The translations under genes were made by a program, and so were the position numbers. Under the pieces are notes generated by a model, which did not search any database, was not told the DNA's origin, and worked only from the letters and a program-made list of their open reading frames with translations. Shown here one piece after another: positions 5,403-8,498 of a stretch of 8,498 bases of DNA. Each line of letters starts with the position of its first letter. Within the stretch, counting starts at the first letter, position 1. Source of the DNA: Deferribacteres bacterium (GTDB lineage Bacteria; Nitrospirota; Thermodesulfovibrionia; UBA6902); assembly GCA_030598625.1 (NCBI GenBank), contig JAUVPO010000074.1, forward strand, positions 1 to 8,498. Direction: 5' to 3'.

Positions 5403-7307
5403 TTACCGTTTAAGGATTTTTGCCTTCTGAAAATGTTTCCCCGCCTTTTTCCGCAGCCCTTTCCCTGAGTATGCGACCCCCAGATTATAGTGAGCGTCGG
5501 CATAGTCCGGTTGTAATTCTACCGCTTTCTTATATTGTATTATCGCATTATCATGCTGTCCCTTAAGATAATAGGCAAGACCGAGATGGTTAAAAGCCTT
5601 GGCATGATACGGATCCAGGGCGACTGCCTTTTCAAAATGATGAATCGCTTTGTCAAGTAATCCCTTCTGCCCATAGGCTATGCCGAGGTTATAGTGGGAT
5701 TTAAAGTAATCCGGTTTGAGTGTGGCCATTTTATTAAAATAAAATATGGCCTTGTCCGGTTGCCCCTGCTGAGAATAGGCAACACCGAGATTGCTGTAGG
5801 CCTCAATCATGTCCGGAGATATTGCGATTGCCCTGTGAAAATAAACAATTGCCTTTTTGAGTTGTCCCTTTTTGGCGTATGCTTCCCCCAGATTAGTTAA
5901 TCCTGCCGGATGACCGGGACTTTTTTTAACAACATCCTCCCATAAAGTTATTTCATCTTGCCATATAATATTCCTTGCATAAGAAGCGCCGCAAAGCGCT
6001 ATGATAACGCATATAAGCGCTGCCTTAACTGTTTTCTCAAATCCGGGCAAACTGGTCCTGAATTTGTCTGCTGCAAGGAACACAAAAGTTGCTATTGAGA
6101 TGAATATCCCTGCTGACGGCAAATACATCCTGTGTTCAAAGATTACATCTTTAATCGGGATAATACTTGACTCCACAGACAGAGTTATAAAAAACCAGAA
6201 AACCCCGAAGGACATAAGAAGTAAACCTTGAACATAAAACGGCGATTCGCAGACATTGGTATTAAGCCGGTAAGAGGACTTCTTTTTAACGCGATAAATG
6301 AGATAAACGGCAAAACTGAACAGCAATGAAAGAAACAGGAAAGAAAAAATAACATTGACGTCAAAAAAAGAACGATATACCGGATAGTCATAAAGAAGAT
6401 TCTGATTCACGGGAAAAAAAATCAGCCTTATATACGTCATTACCACCCTGAATTGAGTGAGGAGATAATCAAGTCTTGACATTTCCGTCTGGACCTTTGT
6501 CGCTTCACTAACGTCGATTATTAAGTCTTCAACAGGCCCGTTTACCGATAGAAGACTAAACGGAATAATCAGCATGGTGAGAAGAAGAGGTATGAGATAT
6601 AAGATCCTCTTCCTGATTTTCCCCTCAAGGAAGATAAACTCATAAACAACCACGGTAAGAGGCAAGGTAAAGGCTATCTGCTTAGTCTTCATCGCAAAGA
6701 CAGCGGAAACAATAGAAATCGAATAAAAGATTATGCCTGAGACCGGGAAAGATCTTGACTCACTTTCTTTAATCTGAAGTATTCTCATCTTTATATACAT
6801 AACGAGTGAGAGAAGATAAAACATGGTTGCAAGGGATGCAAATCTCTGGACAATATATGTAACCGCCTGTGTCTGCAAGGGATGGCTGAGAAAAAGCAAG
6901 GCAGAAAAAAGGGCGACATATCCCCCCCCCCGCTGTTTATTAAAGGGAGGTCGGTTGGATTTAATTGCAATCTCCCGGCTCACGTGGGTTGTGAACGTCA
7001 GGATAACCAGAACATAAACGAGCATTGCATTAATAATATGTATCAGTAAATTCACTAAATGATAACCGGTGACATCAAGGCCGTGCAATTTGTAGTTAAT
7101 GGAAAATGTCAGATAACCTATGTATCTCGGGTTTGATATAATGTCCTCTGTAAATAACTGCTGAAGGTAAACGATTAGGTCTTTAATTTCACGGTTTTCA
7201 ATAATATTGTTCCTGTCATCAAGATGAAACGGGACATCGAATGTATTGGAGTAGACAAGAAACCCCAGGAGAATAATTAACAGGACGTGAAGAAAACGTT
7301 TATTCAT
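5403..7307 (-). CDS. Polytopic membrane protein with C-terminal TPRs (TMTC-like, putative GT-C glycosyltransferase)
   Basis: A 634-residue inner-membrane protein. It opens with a signal-anchor-like helix (about 6-19), then FHLDDRNNI (27-35) with D30-D31, the loop Asp pair where GT-C glycosyltransferases carry their catalytic acid. Roughly ten more hydrophobic segments follow, including 85-104, 130-145, 155-173, 191-205, 208-226, 234-254, 316-338, 360-378, 396-412 and 428-443. SHPLQTQAVTYIVQR (141-155) and EHRMYLPSAG (391-400) are blocks I associate with bacterial relatives of the eukaryotic TMTC O-mannosyltransferases. Residues 464-634 are five consecutive 34-residue TPRs, probably periplasmic. 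Transfer of a lipid-linked sugar to an exported protein is inferred, not shown. A G10 tract sits at residues 126-129. The start has its own promoter-like sequence and no Shine-Dalgarno. Confidence 0.85.
   Translation of the reverse strand: MNKRFLHVLLIILLGFLVYSNTFDVPFHLDDRNNIIENREIKDLIVYLQQLFTEDIISNPRYIGYLTFSINYKLHGLDVTGYHLVNLLIHIINAMLVYVLVILTFTTHVSREIAIKSNRPPFNKQRGGGYVALFSALLFLSHPLQTQAVTYIVQRFASLATMFYLLSLVMYIKMRILQIKESESRSFPVSGIIFYSISIVSAVFAMKTKQIAFTLPLTVVVYEFIFLEGKIRKRILYLIPLLLTMLIIPFSLLSVNGPVEDLIIDVSEATKVQTEMSRLDYLLTQFRVVMTYIRLIFFPVNQNLLYDYPVYRSFFDVNVIFSFLFLSLLFSFAVYLIYRVKKKSSYRLNTNVCESPFYVQGLLLMSFGVFWFFITLSVESSIIPIKDVIFEHRMYLPSAGIFISIATFVFLAADKFRTSLPGFEKTVKAALICVIIALCGASYARNIIWQDEITLWEDVVKKSPGHPAGLTNLGEAYAKKGQLKKAIVYFHRAIAISPDMIEAYSNLGVAYSQQGQPDKAIFYFNKMATLKPDYFKSHYNLGIAYGQKGLLDKAIHHFEKAVALDPYHAKAFNHLGLAYYLKGQHDNAIIQYKKAVELQPDYADAHYNLGVAYSGKGLRKKAGKHFQKAKILKR
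5406..5918 (-). repeat. Five tandem TPR units within the membrane protein gene
   Basis: Five 34-residue units start at residues 464, 498, 532, 566 and 600. Each begins with Pro and carries an NLG..Y or HLG..Y core followed by G...KAI or a close variant, the TPR consensus. The fifth unit has degraded (KKAGKHF) and ends the protein. The array would form a superhelical protein-binding surface. Confidence 0.92.
6922..6931 (-). repeat. G10 homopolymer inside the TPR membrane protein gene
   Basis: Ten C on the + strand give ten G in the coding strand, encoding the end of R126 through G129 in a hydrophilic loop between membrane segments. A single-base slip would frameshift about 500 of the 634 residues, so it could act as an on/off switch or be an assembly-sensitive site. 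Confidence 0.95.
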
Positions 7308-7326
7308 GCACTAATTGTGCACTAAT
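7307..7326. repeat. 9-bp direct repeat at one-helical-turn spacing upstream of the TPR gene
   Basis: TGCACTAAT occurs at 7307-7315 and 7318-7326, an 11-base period. One copy reaches the start codon of the TPR membrane protein gene and the pair covers its putative -10 box. Same-face direct repeats over a promoter are typical of an operator, but no regulator is identified. Confidence 0.6.
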
Positions 7327-7343
7327 CAACGCAGCGCTTTCAA
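7314..7343 (-). promoter_or_regulatory. Putative promoter of the TPR membrane protein gene (leaderless geometry)
   Basis: On the - strand, TTGAAA (7338-7343) matches the -35 consensus at 5/6. An 18-base spacer leads to CACAAT (7314-7319), a 4/6 match to the -10 box, and six bases later comes the ATG. The arrangement puts the transcription start at the start codon, and there is no Shine-Dalgarno. Confidence 0.45.
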
Positions 7344-7417
7344 GCATATTTAATAAATAAAGTCACGCGTTAACATGAAGGAAACAAGTGGACGGGCAAT
7401 TCAGGAGGGAATGGATA

Positions 7418-8498
7418 TTATGTGCCGTCTTTTCCGGTATGACAGGTAAAACAGCCGGTGCCGGCCGCAGCGCCTGTAGCGCCTACAGACATGTCGTTGT
7501 AGTCCCATCTGAGAATATCAGGATAATTGGAACCATGGGAACTATGGCAGGAAAGGCACATGACGACATCCACTCCAGGGTTAACAGTGTTATCAATGTT
7601 ATCAGGGACGGTTGTCCTGGCAACAGGGGCCTCGACACTGTATTGGTTTAAGTTGTTAGGGTTATATGTACCATATTCACCGCCTGCAGGCAACAGCACA
7701 TCCGTAGGATGCCTCTGAAATGGTGATGAGTTGCTTGCCCCTATTCCTGCTTCATCACCATAGGTTCCACCGCTCAGCGTATGAACATTGCCGTGACAAG
7801 TAGCGCAGAACCCACTTATTGTATTTTGCGGCGCTGTTATCCCGTCTGGGCTATGGCATGTAGAGTTGCAGTTCCCGCCATTATACTGCAGGGGGGAAGT
7901 AGCGCCATAGTATTCATTATGACTGCTGGAGTTTTTATTCTGCCACTTGTCGGTTTGGTTCTCGAGACCCTTTACTCCCCAGAGAAACCGGTAGCTGTTA
8001 TAATCACTGTCCGCGACATCGTTCTTTCCATCAACATTTTTATGGTGAGCGCCTTTCAGGGCATATAAATTGGAGTTTCCGCTGCCCGGGGACCTCTTAC
8101 CGTGACAGCCATTTTCACCTGCGCATGTCAGTTCCTGTGGGGGAACAGCGTTTATGTCATGCTCCGCACCAAGGAATGCTCCCGGGGTCGTATCATCATG
8201 AGTTTCATCCGGATTGCCGATGTCAACTATGTTATGTCCCCTGTTATCGTTACCACTGCCCTTGTTGGCGGCGCCGGTAATATAAGCAAAATTGCCCCCT
8301 GCCAGATCACCTGAAGGGTCAGTGTGATAAACCTGGGGGATATCGCTGCTTCCTATGGTTACTATTTTGTCTGCCGTTCCCATCCCGTGACACCCCAGAC
8401 AGCCTCCACGGACCAGCCCGGGATAAGGTCCCGTGCCTGTCCACGTCTTACCGGCAGCGCCGTATGTAGCCATAGAAGTTCCGTCCTGGCTGTTGTGC
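7418..8498 (-). CDS. Multiheme c-type cytochrome, C-terminal part (5' end outside window)
   Basis: A 359-codon fragment of an exported electron-transfer protein; the frame is open to the window edge, so the methionine at 8471-8473 is probably internal. Four canonical CXXCH heme sites are present: CLGCH (8387-8401), CATCH (7793-7807), CLSCH (7544-7558) and CFTCH (7439-7453). Two further sites are variant: CNSTCH with three intervening residues (7853-7870) and CAGENGCH with five (8102-8125). Other His residues (AHHKN, QRHP, HSSHG) could be distal ligands. The polar, Gly/Asn/Ser-rich composition suits a periplasmic or surface protein, as in metal- or extracellular-electron-transfer cytochromes. 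The signal peptide would be in the missing part. The last heme lies nine residues from the stop. Identification as multiheme c-type is firm; the redox partner is unknown. Confidence 0.92.
   Translation of the reverse strand, partial: HNSQDGTSMATYGAAGKTWTGTGPYPGLVRGGCLGCHGMGTADKIVTIGSSDIPQVYHTDPSGDLAGGNFAYITGAANKGSGNDNRGHNIVDIGNPDETHDDTTPGAFLGAEHDINAVPPQELTCAGENGCHGKRSPGSGNSNLYALKGAHHKNVDGKNDVADSDYNSYRFLWGVKGLENQTDKWQNKNSSSHNEYYGATSPLQYNGGNCNSTCHSPDGITAPQNTISGFCATCHGNVHTLSGGTYGDEAGIGASNSSPFQRHPTDVLLPAGGEYGTYNPNNLNQYSVEAPVARTTVPDNIDNTVNPGVDVVMCLSCHSSHGSNYPDILRWDYNDMSVGATGAAAGTGCFTCHTGKDGT

Noticed and set aside
7308..7417. Possible small gene or terminator between the cytochrome and TPR genes
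   Set aside because: The only - strand ATG frame there closes after eight codons, and no hairpin with a T-run was found; only the promoter and repeat near the TPR gene are supported.
7403..7449. AGGAGGG followed by ATG on the + strand, suggesting a gene start
   Set aside because: The frame from 7420 (or 7411) closes after about 10 codons and is antisense to the cytochrome, so it is coincidental.
7781..8068. 95-codon + strand open frame with hydrophobic stretches
   Set aside because: It is fully antisense to the cytochrome, whose heme motifs prove the - strand frame; the hydrophobicity is a by-product of the complementary codons.
1..8498. CRISPR array, tRNA or rRNA genes, or insertion sequence
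   Set aside because: I saw no regularly spaced repeats, cloverleaf or rRNA-like sequence, transposase motif or terminal inverted repeats around a gene.

Overview
This window looks like chromosomal DNA from an anaerobic or facultative Gram-negative bacterium with mid-range GC. I would guess Nitrospirota or Desulfobacterota, from the multiheme cytochrome c, the membrane protein with C-terminal TPRs, the archaeal-style inositol-phosphatase-family enzyme and the dispersed palindromes. This is inference from gene content; no rRNA or other taxonomic marker is present. Eight protein genes are clearly supported, plus one very small likely gene. Two of the clear genes run off the window edges.

Left block, + strand: the 3' end of uvrC (1-465), then an aminoglycoside-phosphotransferase-fold kinase (492-1568), then an inositol-monophosphatase/fructose-bisphosphatase family enzyme (1588-2385). 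Gaps are under 30 bp, so they probably share a transcript. Seven bases after the phosphatase begins a 51-codon gene for a seven-cysteine, very basic miniprotein (2392-2547). This block converges on a - strand pair, a divergent phosphoglycerate kinase (2924-4243) followed 2 bp later by a small PD-(D/E)XK-nuclease-like protein (2559-2921).

Middle: a 145-bp divergent promoter region (4244-4388) separates the Pgk-like gene from a + strand APS-kinase-like P-loop kinase (4389-4910). A perfect 28-bp palindrome lies between that gene and a YjbQ/UPF0047 gene (4961-5380).

Right block, - strand: a multiheme c-type cytochrome whose 5' end is outside the window (7418-8498) lies upstream of a polytopic TMTC-like membrane protein with five C-terminal TPRs (5403-7307). 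The two are 110 bp apart, and the membrane protein appears to have its own promoter.

Three things stand out. First, three genes that begin transcription units (pgk-like, APS-kinase-like, TPR membrane protein) lack a Shine-Dalgarno and have a -10-like hexamer ending 5-6 bases before the ATG, the geometry of leaderless mRNAs. Second, two coding regions carry runs of exactly ten G on the coding strand, possible phase-variation sites or assembly-error hot spots. Third, the Pgk-like protein keeps its GGGDT and TGGG loops but has lost parts of the 3-phosphoglycerate basic patch and of the GPMG loop, so its substrate is in doubt. No complete defence or mobile system is visible.
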